NCBI GenBank assembly: GCA_037447655.1
Contig: JBBHKE010001135.1
Location: 113,837 to 140,997 of the forward strand
DNA: 27,161 nucleotides
DNA from: Zygnema cylindricum
Lineage: Eukaryota; Streptophyta; Zygnematophyceae; Zygnematales; Zygnemataceae
Direction: 5' to 3'
The position numbers were made by a program, and so were the translations under genes. The notes beneath the pieces were generated by a model, which saw only the letters and a list, made by a program, of their open reading frames with translations, did no database searches and was not told the origin of the DNA. Shown here piece after piece: positions 17,799-27,084 of this stretch; the first letter of the stretch is position 1, and each line of letters opens with the position of its first letter.

Positions 17799-17820
17799 AG
17801 AGTTTGGCGATTCCGACAAT

Positions 17821-17831
17821 AAGAGGGGGAT
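17821..17831 (+). other. polypurine tract of the full-length copia element
   Basis: AAGAGGGGGA plus T lies immediately before the TG of the 3' LTR at 17832. This is the expected priming site for plus-strand synthesis. Confidence 0.85.
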
Positions 17832-18445
17832 TGTTGGATTATTGTCGTTTCGCGGTATTTCCGCGAAGCGTCATACCAACATTCAATTGTTGACGTGAAG
17901 TACCACGTCATCATACGAAACGTACGATGTAAGTTTCGTGGTACTAATTTTGAAGCGTCCGCGAACGAAACATACTATTTCGTTTCGCGTGACTTTTGTC
18001 TTCATGTACAGATGTTTGATTTTGCGTGCAGGTGTACTTGTGAAGCGACACGTGTTAAGTCAACGTTTAGAGTTTGTTGTTTCGAAGGAAGAAAGCGCGT
18101 GCGCCTTCCTTCGTGGAATTTTCATTGAAGAGTGCACAGTCAACTAGGGACAGACTTCGTCGCTACGCTAAGTTCTGCTTGTCTTATCTTGTTGTCTCTT
18201 AGTGTAGAGTAGCGAGTATATATAGGCAGCAGTGTACATGTGCAGAGTATTAATTAATCAACCAATTAATCATAGAGGATTAATAGTGAAGAGAGAGAAG
18301 AGAGATGATGTAAAGAGGCTTCGGCCAAAAACACTTATAAATCTTTTTGGCAGAATATTCCTCTTGTCTTTTATGAGCTTCCGCTGTGGAATGATTTTTG
18401 TATTGTGAATTATTTTTGTAAAACTCTTTTGCTTAAGATCCTACA
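17832..18445 (+). repeat. 3' LTR of the full-length copia element
   Basis: It has the same length as the 5' LTR (614 bp), with two substitutions. It ends CCTACA before the purine tract. TATATATA lies at 18217-18224. Confidence 0.97.
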
Positions 18446-19060
18446 GAAGGGAGGGAGGGAGAGAGAGTGGGAGATAGAGGGAGAGGGAGAGAGAGAGAGA
18501 GAAAGAGAAAAAGAGAGCAAGAATGAGAAAGAGAGAAAATGAAAGAAAGAAAGAGAAAGAGAGAGAGACAGAAAGAAAGAGAAAAAGAGAAAGTGAGTAA
18601 AAGAAAGAGAAAGAGAGAGAAAATGGAGAAAAAAGAGTAAAAAAAGGCAAAGAGAGAAATCGAAAGAGAAAGAAAAAAAAAGAGCAAAAGAAAAGGAGGG
18701 AGGGAGGGAGGGAGGGAGGGAGAGAGGGAGAGAGGGAGAGAGGGGGGCGGAGGTTGGGAGGGGGAAGGACAGAAAGAAGCCGGGAGGAAGGACAGAAAAA
18801 TGGCGGGAGGAAGGACAGGAGGGAGGAAGGGAGGGAGGGAGGGAGGCAGGGGAGCGGGGAGGGAGAGGGAGGGAGGGAGGGAGAGAGAGGGAGAGGGAGG
18901 GAGCGGGAGGGAGAGAGAAAGAGAAAGAAAGGAAGGAGAGAGTGATGGAAAGAGAAAGTGAAAGAGAAGTAGAGCAAGAGAAAGGGAGGAAGGTAGGGAA
19001 TGGGAGAGAGGGGGATGAGAGAAGGATAGAGGGAGAGAGGAGAGAGGGAGACGGGAGAGA
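18446..19060. repeat. long GGGA/GAGA purine microsatellite
   Basis: About 600 bases that are almost pure A/G on the plus strand, passing from GGGAGG words through GAAAGAGA words to (GGGA)n at 18696-18722 and back. It includes GGGAGGAAGGACAGAAA repeats near 18762-18820. The long minus-strand open frame across it encodes Leu/Phe/Ser/Pro only. GAAGG at 18446-18450 is the probable right target duplication of the copia element. Confidence 0.9.
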
Positions 19061-19309
19061 GTTTAGTAACGTACATTTCCGTCACTCTCCCTTCCTCATT
19101 GCACACTATGGAGTCGTCGTTGCATGCGATCGGCGGAAAATTCTGCCTTTCGAGGTTGTCTCGGACAGCTGCCAAGGCCAGGGCTGCCACCGACCTGTGG
19201 CAGTAGGACACGTGTAACTTTGTCGTTTAGTTGATTTTTGAAACCCTAGTTTCAGTTCGGCTTCGGCATTCTATTTTTAGGGTTAAGGAAACTCGCTTTT
19301 TTATCTGGC
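19061..19309. other. mixed-composition spacer, no recognisable gene
   Basis: It contains AAACCCTAG near 19241 and TTTTTAGGGTTAAGG near 19274, telo-box-like words common in plant promoters and leaders. No reading frame is convincing. Confidence 0.4.
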
Positions 19310-19492
19310 TTTTCTTTCCTTCTTCTTCTTCTTCTTCTTATATTTTTTCTTCTTCTTACTCTTCTTCTACTTTTTATTTTTCTTCTTCTTCTTACTCTTC
19401 TTCTTCTTATTCTTATTCTTCTTCTTCTTCTTTTTTTTCTTTTTTTTTTTCTTCTTCTTCTTTGCTTCTCGCTTTTTCTTTTTTTTTTACAC
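19310..19492. repeat. (TTC)n microsatellite
   Basis: TTC repeats with TTA and T-run interruptions. Open frames in it encode Ser/Phe/Tyr (plus) or Arg/Lys (minus) and are not genes. Confidence 0.9.
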
Positions 19493-20034
19493 TTTCGCAG
19501 CAGGACTCTAAGAAGACACGTCATACCTCACACGTGCGAACATTCACACGGACGACGCGCTACAGGTTTGAAATTTCGCACGTGTTTATCAGGCGTAGCA
19601 TATATTTCAACCGCACGTGTGAAGAAAAGACGAGAATATGGAACAAAAAGGAGGACGTTTTGGGGAGAAACTCACCGTCACCCTGATTAATGGATGGAAA
19701 ACCGAGCGCCACGTGGCACGTGTTGAGAAGTACCGCCACTATGGCTACTGCCGCCATGGTTGCCGTGGAATTTCAACAGATCCGTACAAATTTCGGGGAG
19801 CCGTACAATTATCGCAAGTAAGAGGTGGAAGTTATAGGAGAGATTTTTTGGCAAGAAGGATAGGGAGACCTGGTCTTCAAGTGCACGTTCGTGCACGTTT
19901 TTCCTCTTTATAGACGTACCGAATTTACGGTACTTTCGCATGTGATAAAGTTACAGTTATTTCTGTCGTTTTCCTCCATAACTTAGAAAAAAACGAGAAA
20001 ATAAGCAGCCATACCACAAATTAGAAATTACCAC
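19493..20034. other. no recognisable gene
   Basis: It is rich in CACGTG and ACGT words (CACGTGCG near 19530 and 19578, GCACGTGT near 19612 and 19718). A 91-codon plus frame starting at 19638 has no recognisable domain. An inverted-repeat-rich patch (CCGCCACTATGGC, GCCATGGTTGCCGTGG) lies near 19733-19768. Confidence 0.4.
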
Positions 20035-20663
20035 TTACAAGTTGCGTTACGTTGAAACTATATACTTACAGTACACCGTCGATCGTATTTAGCGTGTTGA
20101 ACACCAATTCAGCGCCCCTAAATTTTGAGGGTTTTACCTAAAATAGGGTAAATGATTCTAATTTTTCCTGTACGCTAATTACGAGACGAACAATTAGAGT
20201 ACACCATTTGAATTTATGAGTTTTTAAACTAGTGTGGAGTACGTAACGTGTCTGTGCGTCTAAAAATGTACTTTTTAAATATAAAAGTACGGATAAATAG
20301 GATACAGCCACGATTCGGTGTACGATTTAAAATATTTCGTATTTGTACCTGTTTTAGTGTACATTTATTTGTCGCGTTACCAAAATTACAGTTAGTAATT
20401 AATTAGAGTGAAAGTTTGCGACAGTGTACGAATTGTCAGAATTTGTACTTTTACCTATATTACTGTGAATATCCTCTCAACAAATCAGCTGTACCCATAT
20501 TGGCGTTCGTTGAAAAATTAGTGTATAAATTTTTTTTCGAAATTTTTCTAAGTCTAAATTAGTGTTCATGACACTAAATTATTCTACACACTAATAATTT
20601 CTACACGCTAAATACGATCGACGGTGTAGTATGTCGTGTAGCGTGATGCAATTTGTCGTCTAA
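20035..20663. mobile_element. terminal-inverted-repeat element, copy A (MITE-like)
   Basis: A perfect 25-bp inverted repeat, 20073-20097 against 20603-20627, beginning ACACCGTCGATCG, bounds an AT-rich interior without coding capacity. Outside it a degenerate inverted match continues (ACAAGTTGCGTTACG near 20039 against the complement of CGTGATGCAATTTGT near 20641-20655). A diverged relative lies at about 24590-25082. No target duplication could be fixed. The superfamily is not clear. Confidence 0.55.
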
Positions 20664-20712
20664 CGCATTTCAACCACTTTCGAGTTCTTTCAGCACATGT
20701 TCAAACTTTACA

Positions 20713-20738
20713 TCAAATCACCTCGCGAGGTGATTTGA
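20713..20738. repeat. perfect 26-bp palindrome
   Basis: TCAAATCACCTCG is followed without spacer by its exact reverse complement CGAGGTGATTTGA. The flanks ACTTTACA and AATAAAGT extend the symmetry by 6 of 8 further pairs (20705-20746). It lies 50 bases outside copy A of the inverted-repeat element. Confidence 0.9.
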
Positions 20739-20746
20739 AATAAAGT

Positions 20747-21831
20747 CCAATAAGGTGAGCAAATAGGCAGACACTGTCGCAGGTGTCAGAAATTTTTTAC
20801 AATTTTTGTGCGCGGAGTACCAAAAAAAAATCACACACTGCACGTTTCAGTTTTCGTACAGGGGGCCGTCTCTCAAACACACGTGTCTTAGGGTGCATCT
20901 CTATGTGCCAAAATAAGGGTTTTTTCTGTCGTTTTCTTGTAAAACTTAGAGCTGTACCGCGTAAGTTTCAACCTTACAAAAAAATAGAAAAAAAGAAAAG
21001 TACATTTTGTGTCATCATCGAATTTAAAATGTACTACATGTAGTCGTTTTGTGTTCTTCGACCCACGACCACGTAAAAAAACGTCTTCAAACTTTTCTTT
21101 AAAACATAGGGCCGATGTGTTTTAAAACAAAGTATTTTCGAAAAACAAAAAGGAACACGTATTCGCACGTGTAAAACGTTTTCCAAAAATTTCAAAAGAA
21201 CACAAGCGACGACGAAAAGTACACAATCGGCTATGTTATGTCCGTTTGCGTTCAGGTACGACGAGTTAAATTACACAATTTGTTTGGTTTTGTCCGTTTA
21301 CGCCTGGTACGGATTTTATTTCTCGAAGGGTCTCAAGATAACAATGTCATTTCACGTCAAGCGGAGGGGAGACGCAAAGGCAAAGTGCAACTTCTTCAGC
21401 TGTGAAGCAGCACACGCAAGAAGGCGGTACGTTTACAATGCGACGTCACAAGAAGCTACAAAAAATAGCGTGCGTCATCACAGATTGTACATTGTCGACG
21501 TAAACAATCGTCACACCATTAAGTGACACCTTAGTTTGGTACACATAAGGATAACCGAAATCCAAGTCCGCCAGATCTGCGCTAAAATGCAAAGGAATTT
21601 CTCTAAGTTTGAAGTACATAGAGACGCACCATTAGTGGGAAGACGAAAAACGAACCCGCATTTTTGTGCGACAGCGAAAGGTATTTTAGGGTTTCGACAA
21701 GTCAACAATGTGACGAACGGACATTATGAAGTCACAAAAATTGTACAGCGTGTGGACTGTGGAGAGACGACCTCAAGTTGAAGCCGAGTGGAAGTTTTGC
21801 CTCATTTTGTGTACCATTTCAGCCGTCACAA
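20747..21831. other. unassigned stretch with short open frames
   Basis: No recognised gene. Plus-strand frames at 20783-21043 (86 codons), 21233-21526 (97 codons) and 21536-21781 (81 codons) have mixed, protein-like composition, but I see no known domain. The imperfect short repeat TGTCCGTTTGCG / TGTCCGTTTACG occurs at about 21239 and 21291. CACGTG/ACGT words are frequent, as in 19.5-20.0 kb. Confidence 0.35.
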
Positions 21832-21929
21832 TGTTAAATGTTTCGTACACGTATACGTAAGTCACTTTTTAAGAGACAAGTTATTTCCGTTTACATCCGA
21901 ATGCTCTGAAAGTTGTACGAAGAATCGTC

Positions 21930-23555
21930 GCTTTAAAACAAAGCAACAAGACTAAGTTTCGTTTACATGCGAAAGTACACTTACATACCCGTATTTCCCG
22001 GCTAATTCGGGGAGAAATCGACGGTCAAAAATTTGTATCAGTTGTATCGTGTGGCTGAGGACCATAGTCGGTTGTTTTCGTTCATGAGTGGGTAAAGTGC
22101 GAACTTCCATCGTACCAAAAAATAGTTCGTAACGTTGTCAATCCTTATACAAATTATTGACCTTTGGTTGTTCGTTAAAAGACCTTTAAATAGGCCAACT
22201 TTTTATTCGTCTGCACCTGTAAACGGCGTGTCTCTCGGCCGACATCATCAATCATGTAGCTTTGTCCCTTTACCGACGTCAACAAACAAATTACTCTGTT
22301 CAGGTTACTCTGTCCCTTGGGCAACCTCAACGATTAGGTAACTTTCAAAGTACCCTCTCGGCAATAGTTTATAACCATTAGATCTTGGCTGCTTGAACTT
22401 GTCAATGAATATAGATGAAACTGCCATTTGCAATAATTAGTCTTCAGTTGTCTATCCTCCGTTTATGACCGTTTGATTTTTCATCAATCGTTGTGTTTTT
22501 TCGTGTCACGTGGACAAATGTACGTACCGACTTTTTCAATAGTAAAAGTACCTGGACGTTTTAAAAGAGGATGCGGTCCATAGATATGTTTTGATCGGAC
22601 GGCCGACATTATAGCCGCCACGTGAAGTGAGCTTTTGGCGGCATAAAGAGATAGCATCACGCGGTGCCACGTGGCGCCACGTTATTTGATACCGGAGAAG
22701 ATGGGAGGAGGAACCATGGCTTCCGATTTGACAGGTGTCACCGCTTTAAAACAAAGCAACAAGACTAAGTTTCGTTTACATGCAAAAGTACACTTACATA
22801 ACCGTATTTCCCGGCTAATTCGGGGAGAAATCGACGGTCAAAAATTTGTATCAGTTGTATCGTGTGGCTGAGTACCATAGTCGGTTGTTTTCGTTCATGA
22901 GTGGGTAAAGTGCGAACTTCCATCGTTCCAAAAAATAGTTCGTAACGTTGTCAATCCTTATACAAATTATTGACCTTTGGTTGTTCGTTAAAAGACCTTT
23001 AAATAGGCCAACTTTCTATTCGTCTGCACCTGTAAACGGCGTGTCTCTCGGCCGACATCATCAATCATGTAGATTTGTCCCTTTACCGACGTCAGCAAAC
23101 AGATTACTGTGTTCAGGTTACTCTGTCCCTTGGGCAACCTCAACGATTAGGTAACTTTCAAAGTACGCTCTCGGCAATAGTTAATAACCATTAGATCTTG
23201 GCTGCTTGAACTTGTCAATGAATATAGATGAAACTGCCATTTGGAGTAATTAGTCTTCAGTCGTCTATCCTCCGTTTATGACCGTTTGATTTTTCGTCAA
23301 TCATTGTGTTTTTTCGTGTCACGTGGACAAATGAACGTACCGACTTTTTCAATAGTAAATGTACTTGGACGTTTTAAAAGAGGATGCGGTCCATAGATAT
23401 GTTTTGATCGGACGGCCGACATTATAGCCGCCACGTGAAGTGAGCTTTTGGCGGCATAAAGAGATAGCATCACGCGGTGCCACGTGGCGCCACATTATTT
23501 GATACCGGAGAAGATGGGAGGAGGAACCATGGCTTCCGATTTGACAGGTGTCACC
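21930..23555. repeat. 813-bp tandem duplication
   Basis: Units 21930-22742 and 22743-23555 match along their full length with about 20-25 differences, near 97% identity by eye. They start GCTTTAAAACAAAGCAACAA and end GACAGGTGTCACC. The last 160 bases of each unit match the inside of the gag-element LTR in the same orientation. After the second unit the LTR match simply continues, which shows the duplication arose by copying a segment that ends within an LTR. Confidence 0.93.
22584..22742 (+). repeat. LTR-derived segment (first duplicate)
   Basis: ATATGTTTTGATCGGACGGC through GACAGGTGTCACC corresponds to the reverse complement of LTR positions around 3833-3990, at roughly 93% identity. The LTR homology stops at both ends, on the left because the upstream sequence differs and on the right at the duplication junction. 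Confidence 0.85.
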
Positions 23556-23922
23556 TTGTAGACCTTGTCGTACAATGGTCGTACAATAAGTACATCGCCC
23601 ATTGTACCTTCTTGTACTATATAGTGTTCCTATTGGACTAGGGTTTAGTAGTAGGTAGTCGTGAGTAGGCAGACCAAGACTTAGTAATATTTAGGTACCT
23701 CTCTCTTTAAGAGAGCTTGTAACTATAAAGGTCATCTTTGACCAGCCATAACTTACTGCTCGGGTGAGCAAATTCAGTGATTCTTTTTGCGTTTGACTCA
23801 GGGGAGTCTTGTGTGTGTGCCGGGGCGGCGCTTATTCAACACGAAAGTAGAAGGGGCAAATATTATCCTAGGCTTTACATAGGCTGCTCATTCTGTGGGT
23901 CAATGGAGACCACAGAATTTCA
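23397..23922 (+). repeat. partial LTR related to the gag-only element
   Basis: It runs from ATATGTTTTGATCGGACGGC through the region downstream of TATA to an LTR-like end GAATTTCA at 23922, in the plus orientation. It keeps ACTATAAAGGTCATCTTTGA near 23721. The last 120 bases are more diverged, but CATTCTGTGGG and the final CACAGAATTTCA still match. The upstream half of the LTR is replaced by unrelated sequence. TGTTAAATG at 21832 resembles the start of the family's LTR, but no target duplication supports that boundary. Confidence 0.8.
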
Positions 23923-24589
23923 AAAACATTTTATGGTAAAATCTCCAAGTTTGTAGGAGTAAAATGTAACTGTCCGATACATCACATTTTTTATCTGAGA
24001 CGCCATTTCGCCAACACTACAGTCTGTGGCGACCGTGCACCGTGAGGACACTTTGCACAGACTTTTGAGTGTCTAAAAATGGGCTGCGTGGAAAACTAAA
24101 AAAAGGATCCATAGTGAGCGCGCGTTTATGTGGTTACAGGTTGCATGGGTCATGTGCCTTCCACCAAGGTGAATACGAATACGCGGAAATTTTCCTGTCA
24201 CGCTCCCACAATCAAAGTTTGCCGCCACCATTTTGTCGTTGTATTTTGAAATTTTGGATAGGACATTATAATGCCCTCTATACTAGCTCCTTTGGTACAG
24301 ATATTAGGTTCAACCTTTGCATTCAACGATTCTCTCAAGATTTTAAACATCAAATATTTACCTATGTGTTACCAACCAAAAAGAGCCACGCAAATAAAAA
24401 GTGGTTTATTGATGAGACCTAATGGAAGGCATGAAGGCCTTCAATAAACGTATCCGTACAATTAATGAAACGTCTAATGGAAGTCTGGCCCTAGTTCAAA
24501 ATGTAAAATTACAAAGATGCCTAATAGAAGTCTCGACCTTATTTCAAATTGTTGGGACGACTTCACGTCTATGTTTGTATTACTGTAAT
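23923..24589. other. unassigned stretch with two short open frames
   Basis: Plus-strand frames at 24069-24422 (117 codons) and 24422-24607 (61 codons) sit end to end. Neither shows a motif I recognise. By position this could be eroded gag of the element whose partial LTR ends at 23922, but the translations do not support that claim. Confidence 0.3.
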
Positions 24590-25082
24590 GTACAATGTGA
24601 ATCGTAATTAGCGTTTTTAACGCTAATTCCGTCATCTTGAATTTTGACCCTAAAACCTTTTATAGAATAAAAAATCCTATTTTTTATTACATTATTTAAG
24701 GTACTTTTGAATTTGGTGTTAACAACTCTAATATAGTGCGGTTTTATATAGTGTGGCGTACGATCGGTGTCTGACCATGAAATATTGTACTTTATTAAGC
24801 AAAAACGTACAAAAATATATAATACAAGGCGTTATTATTTAACTGCTTTTTCACAAACCGCCTACTACAAACGTCATGATGACGCAAATTAGTAATTTTA
24901 TTAGATTTTGTACGTGTACCTAATTTACTCTATAGATATTTAGCGCGAAAAGCTATTACGGGGAAAAACCCAAATTATAGGTATTGATAGATAAGAGTAA
25001 TATTTTATTTTGAGAAAACGAAAAAACCAAAATTAGAGTTAATAACACTAATTATTTTTTTACGTACGGGGTGCTATAGCAG
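24590..25082. mobile_element. terminal-inverted-repeat element, copy B (diverged)
   Basis: Same orientation and order as copy A. Matching blocks include ATCGTAATTAGCG (copy A ATCGTATTTAGCG), TAGTGTGGCGTACG near 24749 (copy A TAGTGTGGAGTACG near 20230) and GTACGTGTACCTAATTTACT near 24910 (copy A GTACTTTTACCTATATTACT). Its inverted ends are badly eroded (TACGTACGGGGTGCTATAGC on the right). Confidence 0.45.
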
Positions 25083-25350
25083 TTCGTATTAGTCATTTCT
25101 CCGTTCGTTACAATGGGGTTGGTTGTCGTACGAATGGTCGTGTTCATATTGTTGCATGTAACCATGCCCAACACATTATTTTAGTCCTCGATTTTCTAGA
25201 CTTAGGCTATATCCTCATATACTTATAACTTGGCGAACTTACTAAGTATTCTAGCAAAAATTATTCATACATGGATTTAAAAGTGTCTGAATTGTACATG
25301 TATGTCTTGAAGTACTTGTTAGTGAAATTACATCATATAACTTGGCATGA
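25083..25350. other. no recognisable gene
   Basis: AT-rich DNA between the inverted-repeat element and the copia fragment. No domain or repeat identified. Confidence 0.4.
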
Positions 25351-25746
25351 ATTGAGGAGTTGAAGGTATATTTACGCCTTTATTTTACGGTGACAGATTT
25401 GTGTGACATACGTTATATTCTTAGCGTTGAAGTTTTGAAGTTTTTTAGCGGAGAAATTAAATTGTCGCAAATGCAGTATTGTAAAGAAGTGTTAACAAAG
25501 TTTTTAATGTTGGATGCTTAGCCGGTTTCGGCATTCCTAAACCGACCTAAAGTACAGTATCGCAAAGTTGAGTAAACCGTCGATGTGCCTTATCGTGAGG
25601 TTATTGGAAGTTTGATGTATCTTATTGTTGCCACGCGACTTGATATTTGAGTCGCAGTTTGAGTCATGAGACAATTTTGCCAAGCTTCTTAGAAATTTTA
25701 TTGAGGGGCAGTGAAGAGAGTATTTAGCTATCTTGTAGGTACTATC

Positions 25747-25876
25747 GAAATCGTATTGGTATATCAAGCCGAATTGGAGTCGTTGTATTGTATTAGATTT
25801 TGTGATGTGTTGAAATCGGATTGGTATTTCAATCCGAATTGGAGTCGTTGTATTGTGGTAGATGTTGTGATGTAGA
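25747..25876. repeat. 65-bp tandem duplication inside the RNase H remnant
   Basis: GAAATCGTATTGGTATATCA at 25747 recurs as GAAATCGGATTGGTATTTCA at 25812. Both units contain GAATTGGAGTCGTTGTATTG. About 8 differences separate them. The length is not a multiple of three, so it shifts the frame. Confidence 0.88.
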
Positions 25877-26132
25877 TTGGCGCGGCGACTTTGATACAGG
25901 GAAGTCAACATCTGGTTTTGCTTTTGTTTACGGCGGATTGACAATTTTTTGGAGTTCACGCCTTCAACTAACAATTGCAATTAGTTCAACCGAAGCTGAA
26001 CATATGGCGGCGTGCCATACATCCAAAACTTTGATTTGGATTATAGAAGTGCTTGGCGAATTCGGCGTCCCTATTGGTTTCTAAAGATTTTTACTAAAAG
26101 TGTGAATAAATGGCATTGTTTAAGAATCAGGT

Positions 26133-26182
26133 ATTCTATACGAGGTCAAAACACATCATTCTATACGAGGTCAAAACACATC
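26133..26182. repeat. 25-bp perfect tandem duplication inside the RNase H remnant
   Basis: Two identical units, 26133-26157 and 26158-26182, starting ATTCTATACGAGGTC and ending ACACATC. They lie in the region coding for the TKHIRIQWH motif and shift the frame by one base. The absence of differences suggests a recent event. Confidence 0.93.
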
Positions 26183-26281
26183 AGGATTCAGTGGCACCTC
26201 GTACGTGATTTGATTGCCCCTAAAGCAATCGAAATTATTTACGTATCTACTTTGGAGGAAGTTGTGAATATGTATACGTAA

Positions 26282-26800
26282 GGCAGTGGTGTATGACGTA
26301 CTCTAGATGCGGAGACCAAAATTGGGGTTGATGTAGTAATTACACATTTGAAAAGGTGATTGTTTAGTTCAAATATGTAGTAGACCGTTGCACAACTGAA
26401 CGCTCACCCATTCAGTTTAGTCTTGGTTTTATTGGTGTTTTGTTTCGTGTCGTAGTTAAGTTATAATTTGCTGGTTTTGCGTAGATTATGTTTTGAGTCG
26501 ATCAAGCCTAGTAGAATATGTATGAATAGTACTTTTGTACTATGTTGTTTTGTGTGTAGACGTCGGTTCATTGGTGGGTGCTTAGTGCACAATTTATGTA
26601 CACTTTTGCTTGGTTTTGGGAAGTTATGTTACGATTGAAGAAGTTACATAGTATGACGTAGAGTGAGACTGAAATAATCCTTTTGTAAAAAAAAATCCAT
26701 GGAATATATTGGCTTCCTGGAGTGCTCTCTCTAAGGATTTTTTATTTTTGCTTCCGCTTTGCCTTAGCACTCCGTCTTTTGTGTAACGATCCATCAAGAA
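26282..26800. other. no recognisable gene
   Basis: Follows the RNase H remnant. It contains a small hairpin AACTGAA-N10-TTCAGTT at 26394-26417. CCAAAATTGGGGTTGATG near 26311 stands where a polypurine tract would lie, but no LTR is recognisable after it. Confidence 0.4.
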
Positions 26801-27084
26801 GGAGACGGAAAGGGAGAGGGAGAGGGAGAAAAAGAGGGAGAGGGAGAAAAAGAGGGAGAAGGAGAAAAAGAGGGAATGGAAGAAAGAGTGAAAGGGAGTG
26901 GGAGAGGGAGAGGGAGAGGCAAAGGGGATGAGATTAGGAGGGAGATGGAGCAGAAAAAGGCGAATGAGAGGGTAAGGGTGGGGGAGAGGTAGACGGAAAC
27001 AGAGATGCACAGAGAGAGGGAGGCGAAGCAGAAGGAGAGGGATTAGTGGGAGAAAGAGAAGGAAAGGGTAAAAGAGAAAGAGTG

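Larger units (their letters stand above)
12458..18445 (+). mobile_element. full-length Ty1/copia LTR retrotransposon with four in-frame stops
   Basis: The element is 5988 bp long, with two 614-bp LTRs (TGTTGG...CTACA), a PBS, a polypurine tract and all copia domains in order: gag, two zinc knuckles, protease, GAG-pre-integrase, integrase, RT and RNase H. The LTRs differ at two positions only (12510 T versus 17884 C, and T versus G near 13015/18389), which points to a recent insertion. The coding region from 13113 to 17798 keeps one frame over 4686 bases, but stop codons lie at 14904, 15222, 16236 and 16746. Confidence 0.97.
25351..26281 (+). pseudogene. decayed copia RT (C-terminal part) and RNase H
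   Basis: It begins IEELKVYLRLYFTVTDL, continues IRYILSVEVLKFFSGEIKLS and QYCKEVLTKFLMLDA, then stops (TAG 25519). VPYREVIGSLMYLIVATRLD follows further on, with several TGA and TAA. RNase H appears as CDVDWRGDFDTGKSTSGFAF and SSTEAEHMAACHTSKTLIW (25821-26084). In another frame SKHIRIQWHLVRDLI runs to 26281. The order and spacing match 16900-17760 of the complete element, but it is a different, older family member. RT upstream of the palm motif is absent. Two local duplications add sequence. Confidence 0.88.

Noticed and set aside
18441-19211. 256-codon minus-strand frame
   Set aside because: It is the complement of a purine microsatellite. The composition is Leu/Ser/Pro/Phe only.
19231-19686. 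151-codon plus-strand frame with Ser/Tyr/Phe repeats
   Set aside because: Produced by the TTC microsatellite. The flanking parts show no domain.
22135-23154. Twin 68-codon frames at 22135-22341 and 22948-23154
   Set aside because: They are the same sequence in the two units of the 813-bp duplication. They sit in LTR-type sequence and their conservation is only that of the duplication.
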